Source of the DNA: Viscum album
Taxonomy: Eukaryota > Streptophyta > Magnoliopsida > Santalales > Viscaceae
NCBI GenBank assembly: GCA_963277665.1
Contig: OY728125.1
Location: forward strand, 1,712,828,889-1,712,892,888
DNA length: 64,000 nt
Reading direction: 5' to 3'
Part shown: in pieces, positions 50,518 through 62,984 of the stretch
Position numbering within the stretch: position 1 is the stretch's first letter
Layout: each line of letters begins with the position of its first letter
Translations under genes and position numbers: made by a program
The notes under the pieces: generated by a model
The model's database searches: none
Told to the model about the DNA's origin: nothing
What the model saw: only the letters and a program-made list of their open reading frames with translations

Positions 50518-52840
50518 TGAACTACATAGGATAACTAAGGTAAATACCTTCGAAAGGGGTGATTTTTACAATTATATATTATATTAATCGATGCAAATAA
50601 TAATTCAGAGTAATACATGATATTATTGATCCATAACATGATTACATTAGCCATTGAGAACCATAATCATGCACATAAAATCAAGAAATACGATGATAAC
50701 TCAAGCCATCAAAGGAATGTGACAACAATATAAAACATTAAAACATATGCATATGTGAGGGATAACCACCAAAATATCATGAGATGATGTTATTAGGATA
50801 ACCAAATATGATATATATATTTATATGGTCTATAATGAGAAAAAAACATTACCCAATGAATTTGGCAGCTATATAATTCTAGGTTCACCCATTACAATCA
50901 TTTCATGTACATTAATTTGTGTTCCACTTATATCATAAAAAATAAAATTATATTTCATCATTATTAATAGAACTATTAATAAGTATAACATAAATAAATA
51001 AATATCACAAATAAATTAATGATATGTAGAAAACTATAAATACCATGTAGTGGAAATGGGTACGGTTATTCACCACACAAATAATTGGAATTGAAAAACA
51101 CTGTATAATTTCGGGAGCATAGTGGGGGTCCATAAAGGTTCATAAAAGATATTACATAGATGAAAAGGAGATCTATAATTTATTTTAAATTTGAATGATA
51201 TGAAATGGTTGTGTAAAAAACATTACAACATGATTAATTGGAAATCAAAATGGTCAATAAAAAAAGTACTTGAATAAATAAGGGATGGAAGAGAATCCCT
51301 TACCATAAGATGGTTCCTGTAAATGAATTAGAGGATATTTTTAAGATCATTTGAACACATTTGGATGAATTTATAGAGGGTTATAGTGATACAATTTGGG
51401 CTCAATGGTTTTTTAATAAAGAGAGAATGGATTTTGGGTAGTTATTTATAGAAAAATAATTTGGAATTCTTTTTTAATTCATATGCATCGGTTTTGCGCT
51501 CTTTTTAATAAAATATTAAATACCAAAAATATTCCCATTATTTTTGAAAATGGATTCGACCTAATTATAGTTGTTGATAAAATTCTAATATCCTAATAAC
51601 CCTGATCCATAAAATATTATTATCCATGATGTGGAATTGGGGCATGATCATGAATAATTATTTTTAATATCATAAAATATTATATATGTTTTAGAGGAAT
51701 CAATATAGCTTTGTAAAATTAATCAAATATCTTCAAATCATTTTATATTAATGTAAAAAACTTATAATTTTATCTTGTGATCACTTTATAGTATTTATTA
51801 CATCACTTTTTTGAAATTATAATATAATAATACATTCCATATATTTATTTCATATTTAATTTAAAAAATAATATTTTAATATATTACAAAATTATAAAAA
51901 AGATTCAATTTTATCATTTCAATTTTTTGACTTCCAAAATTATATTTAATTTTAAAAAATAATTTTCTAAATACATTAATTTAAAATTTTAAATAAAATT
52001 ATTTACTTAGTGGAAAAAACTCGTTTTAATAAAACTAATAACATTCTGACCCTCATAAAAAATCTCTTGGACTACATTAAATAATGTTACCATTTATATT
52101 TAAATAAATATAATTTATAAAAATATTTTATATAAAAATATTTAAAATTGTGATTTTATCAAAATGGGGTTTTAATTGAAACTATATGTTTCTAAAAAGT
52201 AAAAGTTTGATTTCGTTATGTCCAAAAATCTAATTTTTATCAAACTCATTATATTCTCATGTATATATAATGTTACTAAGGGATCCATATAATCATTAAT
52301 TTATTAATATATAGAATAACTAAATTAATGCCACTAGGTTCTAGATATATATCCCCTTATTACACAAGCATATTTTATAAGGGTAAGGTGTGATATGGTG
52401 GTACATTCGTGGGTTGGTTCAGTGACATGTTTTAGGTGGTCGTCTTAATATGATTGAAATTATCATATGAATAGTTTCTCTCTAAATTCAAATATTGAAT
52501 ATTATAATCATCTTAGTGAAGGTAAAATCCTAGTGATGTCATCTATCTCTAAATCTCTAATAAATGTGATTCATAGAATATGATCATTTTTAAGTCCATT
52601 GGTCATTAACTCATTGTAAATTATATAATATTAAGATATATAATATATAATAATATTAATGGTAACTATATAATGAATATATTATCAATATTTAAAATTC
52701 CTAAAATTTTTATAATATGACAATATTTAATATTTATAGACTACAAATAACCAATTTAGTGGATGTGTAATCAATACTAACTTACATAGTAATGGGTATA
52801 ATCATTCAAGAGGAAATTCCATTTATAAAACATTGGTTCA
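50518..52840 (-). repeat. 5' LTR of the minus-strand chromovirus
   Basis: Right edge CATTGGTTCA aligns with TTTGGACAGTTCA at 45292. The left edge is less sure: the alignment supports TGAACTACATAGG at 50518, but the candidate primer site would put it at 50491. A TATA-like site is at 51441-51451 (minus strand). Divergence from the 3' LTR is large, including indels of tens of bases. Confidence 0.75.
51441..51451 (-). promoter_or_regulatory. LTR TATA box (5' LTR copy)
   Basis: Minus-strand CTATAAATAAC corresponds to GTATATAAATAAC in the 3' LTR; a C/T-rich leader follows in both. This copy would have driven the genomic RNA. Confidence 0.6.
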
Positions 52841-53997
52841 TTTAAACAATTCCCTATTACCTTTTAGATCTCAATAAATGAGTCCATATTCTGTCCACAA
52901 GTATTAAAATGTTGAATAGGTTTGCGACACACAACCATCATTATAGTAAGATATTTCAACCACTACACAATAACCATGATTAGTTAGGCCGGTTACCATG
53001 GAAGACCCATGGATAACCGTACTCAATACCTCCATAACGATTCAATAACAAGATGTTAACATCTAATTACTAAGTGACATAAAAATATGTTCTGATGGAA
53101 TTAAATATAAATTAATGTGTTTGATCCCCAATTATACACTCATAATTTTTCATTACAAGAAAACCATATTGTTTATAAATAGGAAGTAAGGATAATTAAT
53201 TTTACACTTATTTCCAAGGTATATTTTGAAATTGACAAGCCAATTACAGCTAGATTTATTCATGAGGATAGATACCAAAAATGAATTTCAAATAATTTCC
53301 CATCAGAAAAGAATAAAATAAAATTAGACACTTTATTGAAATTGGGGATTTGAATTTTATAGCCTAAAGAATGATTATTTGGTTCCAATTATAGAACTAT
53401 GGATTCATGATAGAAAATTTTTTATACCCTATTATTATTTTATCGATATTCATGTTATAATTTGATATTAATTGGGCCTAAGGATAATCAATCAATTACC
53501 TTTTTGTAGACTCATTAAGTATATTTAAACCGAATGATTACCTTTCGATTAATGAATGATTATACTAATTAGAAATGTTTTAGGAAGTATATTTTTATTT
53601 AATTTATTATGATGGTGGTTGAATTTTGTGTACTATATCTAGTATTCAAATCTGAAAATATTTAAAAATTTATTTATAAACATTATGTTGTTTTCAACCT
53701 ATTATGATTTCATAGGTTTACATGAACCCACTATATTCGATCTTTGGGGAAATATCCATAAAATTCATTATTTTACAGTATGTTATCTTTGTATCAAATT
53801 AATCCCTATGAAAAACATTTTACTTAATATTCCACCTCCCAAAAACCTCAATAATTGAGAGGAATATACCAATTCAAATCTAATTGTAGGACCTCTATAT
53901 AAAACACTAATGGTAAATTATTACATTTTAATGTGAAATTGATAAATTATGTTAATATTTAGTGGAATGATTACTAATATAAGGCCTTTGATATCCG

Positions 53998-54000
<3 letters not shown>

Positions 54001-54033
<33 letters not shown>
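54001..54033. repeat. (TA)n microsatellite
   Basis: Thirty-three bases of pure TA, the longest such run in the window. It lies in copy 1 of the 4.5-kb unit; copy 2 has only a short TATATA at the equivalent place, so it expanded after duplication. Confidence 0.92.
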
Positions 54034-54037
<4 letters not shown>

Positions 54038-54779
54038 GATTATGTTTAATTCCACCAATATAAGGGGAAACATACATACTCTTTATAGAAACCATTGTGT
54101 ATTAACACAGTGATTTCCTTAATTAGAAAAATGATATAGTAAAAAATAATAATTAAATCTATATAACAATATTAGAATCTAATGGATTCATAGTCAATAT
54201 TGTGACGAACTACCTAAAAATGATCTTTATTGTGTTGGAAAGATGAATTTAACTATATCATCATGAGGTCCACTTGATTTCCTTTGTGGACCAACTAAAA
54301 TATAGTCTATGTTCTCCCATTATTAGTGTTCAATTAAAAAGGTGAGATGTTATCCTATATTATTTATACTCCATCATTATATCCCAAATGGAAATCATGG
54401 TATAATGACATGAAATTTTTCATTCATTATACCCAACCCTAGCGGAGGAATCATTGTGCATGTAAATTCCCAAAAAAATATGTTTTTTCTACCAATAATA
54501 CATTCCAAGTATAATAAATTTACATTGATGGTTCTTATTAATGCCCAAATAGGAGAAGGATGGGGGACTTGAAACTCAAGATACATCTTTTATTCCTAAC
54601 CACCTATATTAATACCATTTGATAAGTTAATACCATTTAGTCATAAATCTATTCCTTTTATTTAGTCTTAGTATATATCAGGATACACATCCATACCTTG
54701 ATTTAATGATGAAATATTTTTTCCTATGTATTTTCCAGATTTATGAAGAGTCCATTTCAAGGAATAATATTTTTCTTGA

Positions 54780-55450
54780 CTCATATCCTCATATGATACA
54801 TTGGGATGTCCATACCACTTATCTTAGACCCAACTATAAAATCTATCCTCTTTAATACCACACCTAATACTCATAGTAAAAGACACTTCACATCAGATTT
54901 TTTCATCCATATCCTGAGGCTATAATAAGATCATTTAATTTCATCTACGTATGAGGTAGAACAAAATGAAGTACCTTTTTTATAACTATGTGTTTATTGA
55001 TTCCTATAATAATAAGATACATAATAATTTCTAGACCACATATTATAGACCAGAATATAGGTTCCTTTTTGACCAACGCCTCTATCAACATATTAATTAT
55101 TGGTTTTTACAATTCACCATAGGTTTTAAATTAGTTACATTTTTTTTGAATAATTATTTTATACTATTTCTAGGAACAACATGTGCCTTTATTCCTATTA
55201 TTATAGAATACATAGTGGTATCTCTTCCACCTACCATAGACCTAATAGTAAATTTCATTATTGTTAAACTATCCACATAGTGTATGATCTCTTCTATTCA
55301 GGTTAGGTTATTTTATATATTTGAATATATGATGGGTAAATATATAATTATCCACTAGAACTACCAGCTGATTGATTCTTATTTTCATAGGATATATAGA
55401 GATGTATGAAACAACTATCTTGAACTCACTTATAAACACTCCTCATCATT
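54780..55450. repeat. 185-bp tandem subrepeats in copy 1
   Basis: A block of the type ATTGATTCCTATTATNATAG followed by GATACATAGTG recurs at 54999, 55191 and 55373 (spacings 192 and 182), with a weaker copy at about 54780. Each is followed by ACC-rich sequence such as CCACCTACCATAGACC. The same array exists in copy 2, so it predates the duplication of the unit. Confidence 0.7.
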
Positions 55451-56620
55451 CCCCCGCCAAAATTCCGTAATGGCCAAATCTTGGATGGTCATAAGCTCGA
55501 GTGTTCTAATTAACATAAAATACTCTCTTCTCTTATAAAATAATTTACTCATTGAGTATCTAAATCCCCAAAAATAAAATATGGTTTTTGGAAATGAGTA
55601 CATTAGATCCCGAGGGCCATATATTTAATGACATCACATAATTTTCATATCTAACTCACATATATCTATCTAGAGGCATGTTTTCATCTTGAAGGAGATG
55701 ATTATATAAACTCTACCTCCCATAATATAATAATAAGAGGGTCATTCATTTGAATTTGTCTATCTATAAGATTTCTAATTCTTTTTAAAGTGTACAATTT
55801 TTGTTATAAAGAATTTGATTAATGGTTGTGTAGGAAAATCAAATTTCATATCACTATTCATGTATTTTCACAAATAATGATACTATTTAATTATTTTTCA
55901 TACTCAGTTCAAAAGTTACTAAATTATTTTAACCCTAAAACCTCTTATAAGATTTCACAATATTCATTATTTTGAGAAATAAGACCCTAAAAACAATCAC
56001 CTCACACTGAGGCCATTTTTTTGTATGAGGAAAAACATAACTCATCCAAATCCATTTCCAATTATGTTTTTCGTTTACTCTAATTAATAAATCTAAAGAA
56101 ATTATTTTTAGAAGAATATTTCTCATGAATATATCTGAAAACCCTTAGTTAAAAAATATTGAAAATAAAATATAGGAATAATCACATTTAGTGTATAATT
56201 AATTTTAGTGCAAGGAATTTACTCATCCTTTAGTACATTATTCAATGTAATCATTGATTTTTCAAACATTCATTTCATTTTTACTATGATTTCACAACGA
56301 TGATTAAAAATATAAGCCCTTTAGTGGTGATCCCCAAAGGTTCTGTGAACCAAAAGCATTTCTAGTTATACTTTACGTTCTTCCATGGTTGTATTGATCA
56401 TCTTTCATCACAGACCATTGATCATAACACAATACACTAAGATTGAATAATTTTTTCCAATCCTCTCATTAATGAGAGTGAAGTTGTAGGTAAAATAAAT
56501 TCTATTTTTCATGGGAAAAGTATCTGGATAATCTTTTTCGAAAGATAACTCTAGATAGAGGAGAAAAATTGTAAAAAATAAAATGATTCTCACCACTCTA
56601 ATTGAAAAGATATAATCAAT

Positions 56621-56628
56621 TATATATA
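56621..56628 (-). promoter_or_regulatory. TATA box of unit copy 1
   Basis: Minus-strand CTATATATAATTG, with GAGAATCATTT about 35-40 bases downstream and TAACTCAGC (as its complement) about 210 bases upstream at 56834. All three are kept, in the same order and similar spacing, in copy 2. Confidence 0.6.
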
Positions 56629-57150
56629 GTGTTAGGGTTGGGGATAATTAATTATTTAAAAACCCATATTAAATATATATTTCCTATTTGATCCCCACAT
56701 TATATAATAATATTATTATTATTATTGTCATTTCTTATTTTCATATTCATGTCTCATTAATAATATAATAATCAATAAAAAATTGATATTTATTTAAATG
56801 ATCTTTAATATTTAATTTTTGTGAACGGGTGCCTAACTCAGCCAATACACCTTGATCAACATTTCAAATATTTAAATAATTAATATAATTAAATTGATAT
56901 ATATATATATATTTATATTATTTATATTCTTGTAAAAAATAGTTATTTAATATTCATCTTAGTTATAATATTGTAAGAAAATTATTGAGATAAATAAATT
57001 CTAAATTAATATTATTAATCCGTTTATGGAATAAAGTCTATTCCTATTTTTTAATTAATATATAATATTTATAATATTAAGGAAAACACAATGTTTTTTA
57101 CCGTATAACACTCTTCTGTGGTTGAATTTTTCATGACAGGTAGTTTATGG

Positions 57151-57360
57151 AAATGAAACATTCCCTTGATAATATCAAAATGATAATAAACATAAATGAT
57201 ATTTTTTTCAACATAGATAAGACTCTATGACTAGTTGGATATGAACCATTGAAGAATAATATAAGGTTTATGAACCTTTACCTCCCTTTATATAGTGTCT
57301 CATATCCATGATAAACACTAAATATTTTCAGATTCTTCTTGACATCAATGTATGTGATGA
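57151..57360. other. Junction between the two 4.5-kb units
   Basis: Alignment between units fades here. A plus-strand CCTCCCTTTATATAG at 57281-57296 reads on the minus strand as CTATATAAAGGGAGG, which could be either a TATA box or a purine tract. If the two units are LTRs of one element, only a few hundred bases of internal DNA remain between them. Confidence 0.4.
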
Positions 57361-59483
57361 AAATATTTTATCAACCCTTATATCTTAGTAGATGTGCCCA
57401 TCTTCAATCCTTGAAATAAAGAATAAGAATATATTTTGTATTCAACAACACTATTTGATGTTGATATTCTTACCACTGTATATGATCATTTACAGGATAA
57501 TCCGAGTACTAGAAAGGACCCATGGCTAAAATTATTCAGTGTTACCATGACCCCTGAAGAAATGTATGCATGATTATATTTCCTTATGTGAAATTAAAAG
57601 GTGTTAAAATCTCATTACATAGAAATTAATTGGTTAGATTCCCAATTAATCACTAATAAATAGGTTATACTTGATAACCATAGTTATTATAAATAGGTTT
57701 TAAAGAGAATATATCTAACTCATTCTAGAAATGGGAAAACTAATATTGAAAAGAAGATTCATGATAACATAATTAAATAGGCTCAATAACTAAAATGGAC
57801 TTCTATCATTTTCCCCATCATGGAATATAATTAAAGGGTTGGAATCAATATTGAAATTATGGATTAGAATTTCCTTGTCAAAAAAGATGATTTCATGCTC
57901 CGAATTATTGGACTATTGAGGGATGTGACAATTGATTCCATACCATATTATTCTTATATGGGCATTATAGTATAATTAGATCCCAATATCCCATTATAAT
58001 AATGAATCCATTACCATAATTGAACCCCAGTTATTTTATATCTACTGAGTAATATCATTTGGCATAAATAATGTCAACACTAAGTAACAAAATTCCATGC
58101 ATCGTATATTTTTTCCATTTCTAATAAACATAGTGGAAGGTTATATGTAATATTTGGTAGTTAAATCCCAAAATCATATTGAAATCCTGGACAAACATTG
58201 GGTACATTTCATTAAATTCTACTAAAATATCTTTAAAGGAACTACTGAGATTAACCTTTTGGGTGATATCAATAAAATTCTTTATATTTCTATTACTATA
58301 TCATGGTATCAATGTATAGCATTAGAAAAAAGTGGTACTTGATATTACCCCTCCTAAAAACCTACATGATTTGATAAAACTCAAATAATTTATATACTAT
58401 ATAACACCCCTTATAAAAAACCTCAGAAGTAAATGATTATCATTCATTTAAAAAATTAATAAGTGTTAATCTTATTTGTGGAATGATGATTGATAGAAGG
58501 CCTTCTATTACCTTATGTATAATCTTCAAAATCCGCCACTATTATTGACACCAACAGATGATAAAAACCTAGTCCTATATATAAAACACATGAACTGTTC
58601 ACTTGGTGATTTCTATATATAAAAAATATAAAATAAAAGTTAATAGTTTTTATTAACTCAGTAAATCAATACTTCAACATGAGACCCAATGCATCAATAT
58701 TGAGAATAACAATCTGGAACCAATCATTACAATTCAAGAATGAGGATATTATCTACAACATCATGAGGTCCACTGGATTTATTATGAGTACCTACTCAAA
58801 AATAGTATCATATTTCTAATGTTGAAAATATTATATGTTATTCTATATTAGTTTAACATCTTCATTGTATTATAGAAGGAAATTAAGGGAAATGCGCTTG
58901 AAAATGTTCTTTTAGAATACCCTTCCCAAAAATAGATAGTATTGGGAATTGGAAATCCTTATGAATATGATTTATTTTTTAGTATTCTTTTCAAGAAAAT
59001 ATATAATTACTTTTATGTTGCTTCTGTAAGTCTAACCGAGAGAAGGATGGAATACGTAAAACTAAAGATACAATATAATGTCCAAACCAAATATATTAAA
59101 ACCAAATAAAAAATCATCATATTTAATAATGTATCCCATCTATTTTTAGTCATTGATTAGTTCAAATTTCCCATACATATAATTATTAGAGGATAAAATA
59201 ATTTAATTTTACCTATGTATGAGATAGATCAATACATAGAATATTTCTTCGAACTATGTTTGGCTTCATTATAATCCACATAAGATAAAAAGTGATGTAT
59301 TGACCACTTATCTTGAACACAACAATAAAATTAAACCTTAGTAATCCCCTGTACCATCCTAGTATTAAGGATAAGTTCACCTATAGTTCTCCATCAGATT
59401 CTTGATTATAGGAAATAATTATTCCATATCCCTTAAATATGTTCCAAATGTACATAGAGTCCATATCCTAAAAAATTATTCTT

Positions 59484-59930
59484 GATTCCTATAATAACAT
59501 GATACATAGTGACATCTAAATTAATTATTTTTCACCCAACCCCAAATTCCACTTTCATCCCACTCTATCTCATCATATTAATGGTTGGATTTACTAATTC
59601 AAACAATTATTTCATTTATTAACCACTTATTTTGAAAATAATAATCATAAAATTTTTAATAACTACATGTAGATTGATTTTAATTATTGTAAGATATATA
59701 GTGAAATATGTGTCTCCTACCTTTGACCAAAATTAAAATTTCATCAATATCAAATCCCACCCATTATAGTGTATTTTCTCCACTATTGAAATCATATATT
59801 TTATTTTATAGTGGGGAAAATATTTTTCCTTCCTAAATGTACATGTGGATTGATTCCTATTATCCCAAGATAAGTAGAGAATTATGAACCGTATATATTA
59901 ATCACTTCCACAAATAATAGTAAACATTAA
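59484..59930. repeat. 185-bp tandem subrepeats in copy 2
   Basis: The GATTCCTAT-type block starts at 59484, 59676 and 59852 (spacings 192 and 176). The second and third are preceded by ACATGTAGATT and ACATGTGGATT. Offsets to the copy-1 array are 4485, 4485 and 4479 bases, showing colinear inheritance. Confidence 0.7.
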
Positions 59931-61101
59931 TCATAAAATATTATATTATAACACAAGCTTAGTCATTCCTAAGAGGGTGTGTTCCACTTTCAATATGAAT
60001 ATTCTCTTCCCATATACACTAAATTATTTATTGATTATAAAAATTACTATAAATTTTCTATAAATCATGGTATTGAGTGAATTATATACATATATATATA
60101 TATGGAACAATATTTAGTGATTACGTGTACTTCACATATGCAAATCATTTATTAAAAATCATGGGAATTCTTTCTATGCAAAGGAGATGATCATCTAACC
60201 TGACATTCCATTTACTTATTTAAGTGGAACGCATCATTTGGGTTTATTTAGTGATTGTTCTTATAACTTTTTTAACAGAAAAGGTCTTGTTATCTCAAAT
60301 TTGAACAACTATTGTCCTAGAAATTCCATAAATATCATACTATTCTATGATTTAAAATGTATCCTATTACTACTTACCCCATTCACATACTCAAATAAAA
60401 AGTGTTGAAATGCATCCCCTTTAATCCCAATCCGGTTACCAAACTATTGATTAATTTGAATAAATTAACCTTAAACAATGTGCACGTCTCCCTATGGCCA
60501 TAAATGTAGTTTTATGTAACATATGAAGCTCCTCGGGTCCATTCCTAACAATGGATTTTGTTTAATATAATAAATAGGTACTAGGAACATGAAAAATAAT
60601 GTCATGGCTCATTAATATATATGAAAATCAATAATGAATGAATCTGGGATCCAAGAGAGTATATATTTGAGGTCATATTAATAGATAAATATTGTTTAAT
60701 AAATTACCTCAGTATTGATTACTCAATGTATGTCTTCATTATCTTATACTCATTTAAGGATGCAATATCAATGCCTCGAGAGGTTCCAAAACATAATTCC
60801 TCTTGAGGTGTTCCACACATTATATTTGATATCATAGTGTCAGCCATTATACATAGTGTTCTATAGTAGTTTTATCAAACAAATTTCATTGCTATCATTT
60901 GAACACAACACAATCATTTAGGATTGAAGAATTATTTATTACTATAATATCCTTGAGAGAGAAGGAGTAGGTGGAAGATATTATCTTTATACTGACAGAA
61001 ACATTTAGGGAAGTTCTTTGAGGTGAGAATTTTCTAGAATGGAAAAGGGGTTTTAATAATGAAATGATTCTCCCAACACTAGTTAAAATGATATAATTTT
61101 T

Positions 61102-61109
61102 TATATATA
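61102..61109 (-). promoter_or_regulatory. TATA box of unit copy 2
   Basis: Minus-strand CTATATATAAAAAA, 4,481 bases from the copy-1 site. GAGAATCATTTC follows downstream, and the complement of TAACTCAGC lies upstream at 61305-61313. Confidence 0.6.
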
Positions 61110-61530
61110 GTTCAATAGTAAAAGGATAAGTAATTACGAAGTACATAATAGAAAATAACTCAGCCCTAGTGAACCCCATAGTTAATAAAAATATTATCAA
61201 TATTTTTATCAAATTTACATGAATCAAGAATAATATAAATATATATATATATTTATTTATTTATTTAAAAAATAATTAGTTTATCATTTCCACAACTTGG
61301 TGCCTAACTCAGCACATCCACCTTCCTCGATATTTGTTAATCCTTTAATAATAAATATTTTTTATTTGATAAATAAACAAATTAATATACAATTCATGGT
61401 ATTGTGAATAAATATTTACTTAATATTAAAATCACTCATAATATAGTGATTGAATTTTTGGGAATGGTAAATCATGAATAATTATTATTATTTTTTCAAG
61501 AAAATAACATTTATTCTAAATTTTTATTTC

Positions 61531-62454
61531 AGATAAAATTTAAATAAGATCATAGAAATCACTTAGTAGGTTACCTTATAAGAAACATCCACTACTAAAT
61601 TAGGTGGGATTACCAATATTATAATATCAAAATATATTAACATAAAAAAATAACCTATTTATAAATAAGTTAATTACACTATAATGAAACCCAAATAAGA
61701 ATGCTTACAATTTAATATAATCCATTTTTCTTAATATATCATCGTGAAAATTGTGAAATAATGTTATCGACCTATATGCTCAATATATATTTATTTGACT
61801 ATTAGAAATGAACCATTATAAACAACATGGATTTAGAATTTAGTTCTATATATTCATTCCAATATAAGGGCTGATATAACATCTTACATAAAGATGGGGG
61901 GAAATAACATTTCTGTATGTATTCATTAATAACATATCACTAATTTCACACCCAATGTACACTACTTACTGAAAATATATTGTATATCATTTTTAGATAG
62001 TACATTAAATCAGAAAATATATAAATGTTTTAATAATAATCTATAATACCAATGATCATCAAATACATTCTTAATAAAGATTATACAATGATACAAAACA
62101 GGTGGATTTATTGCTTGTGAGTTTGTCCTTAAAATCTATCATTTTAGAGATTACAAAGTGTGAACATCATGGGATGAATTCTCATGTTCTTAAATGAATC
62201 CAACACTAAATATTATCACCATATAGGACCCATAAGACTCTGTTATACAACCATCATAATTATGTTATATACAATTTCAATGGAACATCAAGGTTCTCAC
62301 AATATCATGGAATTGATTTCAACTTTTTATGTGACACTAACCAAAAAAACATTATCACATTAATATAAAAGAAAATAATATTCTATATGGGATAATATAT
62401 TTACTAATATAAATATCCATGAATATATTGGCATTATAATTATCAATTTTTTAA
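61531..62454. other. Spacer and probable 3' end of the copia element, no gene seen
   Basis: AT-rich. If the copia fragment to the right is complete on this side, its polypurine tract and 3' LTR should lie in this interval. I could not identify a convincing edge; the G run at 61897 (ATGGGGGGAAAT) is on the wrong strand for that. Confidence 0.4.
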
Positions 62455-62900
62455 GTGATACAGAACCAAAATCCAATAGATTCCTACTCGAACAGGATAG
62501 AACAACAAACATGTTTTACTCTTCTAGCTCTTGAAATATATTCATTATTTTTTTGTAGATATGACATTTGTAACATTTTCCACAAAATTTTCTTCCATTT
62601 AAACTCTACTAATTATAAATACACACGTCTGTGTAAATTTCATTAGGAAATGATACATACATAGAATGTTATTATTATTCTTATGTGACCTTCGATCCTT
62701 AGAAATAATCACTTCTATAGTATTATCATTGTACAATGTGATATAGTCCTTACTTCTAGTAACAAAATCTCGTTACATTGAGAATTTACATATCAAAAAC
62801 AGTTATGTGGATGTATTAGAAGAAATAATATAATGATTCTGTATTATAAAATCTAGGAATACTACTTTCTTTGAGCTCATCTAGGACATGTTACCTCCAT
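62455..62900 (-). pseudogene. Ty1/copia RNase H domain
   Basis: The minus-strand translation at 62646-62744 reads ITLYNDNTIEVIISKDRR then SHKNNNNILCMYHFL. This equals the ITLYCDNSGAVANSKEPRSHKRGKHIERKYHLI block of plant copia RNase H, keeping the catalytic Asp of the YCDN motif. Upstream, RDFVTRSK corresponds to the LRKFLTDLG region. Downstream, MKFTQTCVFIISRV then EENFVENVTN corresponds to REIVQRGDVIV-KIASEHNIADPFTK. Stops separate the parts. A 63-codon plus-strand frame (62455-62646) is antisense. Confidence 0.85.
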
Positions 62901-62961
62901 TGAGAGAGAAGTCATATCCCAATTGTGATTGCAAAAAAATATAATATGAAAGGAAAATAGA

Positions 62962-62984
62962 ATATATATATATATATATATATA
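62962..62984. repeat. (AT)n microsatellite inside the copia remnant
   Basis: Twenty-three bases of TA dinucleotides between the RNase H and RT segments, expanded within former coding sequence. Confidence 0.88.

Larger units (their letters stand above)
43082..52840 (-). mobile_element. Decayed Ty3/gypsy chromovirus on the minus strand, with two LTRs
   Basis: Reading right to left: 5' LTR (52840 to about 50518), unresolved gag and protease, RT, RNase H, integrase end, polypurine tract, 3' LTR (45292-43082). The LTRs align at an offset of about 7.4-7.55 kb, for example GGTGGTACATTAATGGATTGGTTC near 44840 against GGTGGTACATTCGTGGGTTGGTTC near 52397. The flanks are TATAA (43077-43081) and TTTAA (52841-52845), four of five bases alike, a plausible decayed target duplication. 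All coding is broken. Confidence 0.85.
52841..57150 (-). repeat. LTR-like 4.5-kb unit, copy 1
   Basis: This pairs with the next unit at an offset of 4.47-4.52 kb. Anchors include a shared GACCCATGG (53002 and 57520), CATCATGAGGTCCACTTGAT near 54253 against CATCATGAGGTCCACTGGAT near 58760, and TGCCTAACTCAGC near 56831 against 61301. It begins exactly where the minus-strand chromovirus ends, so its left part may continue before 43082. A TATA box on the minus strand (56621) and A/C-rich plus strand suggest a long LTR read leftwards. The frame at 56408-56596 lies just after that TATA box and is probably leader. Confidence 0.7.
57361..61530 (-). repeat. LTR-like 4.5-kb unit, copy 2
   Basis: Second copy in the same orientation. 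Alignment with copy 1 can be followed from about 57361 (TTAGTAGATGTGCCCAT against TCAATAAATGAGTCCAT) to about 61510 (ATTCTAAATTTTTATTT against ATTCTAAATTAATATTA). It carries the same subrepeats, TATA box and upstream motif. The 110-codon minus-strand frame at 60895-61227 covers the TATA box and leader; its C-terminal part has a recognisable, but broken, counterpart in copy 1. I do not consider it a gene. Confidence 0.7.

Noticed and set aside
60895..61227. 110-codon minus-strand open frame, with a related broken reading in the other 4.5-kb unit
   Set aside because: It spans the TATA box and leader of the LTR-like unit. Similarity to 56408-56596 is explained by the unit duplication, and the copy-1 frame does not extend equally.
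61790..62300. Apparent third copy of the 4.5-kb unit (GGACCCAT near 62226 and other short matches)
   Set aside because: Matches I first saw to the right of it fell inside what proved to be copia RNase H and RT coding sequence. The remaining similarity is short and AT-rich, so a third copy is not supported.
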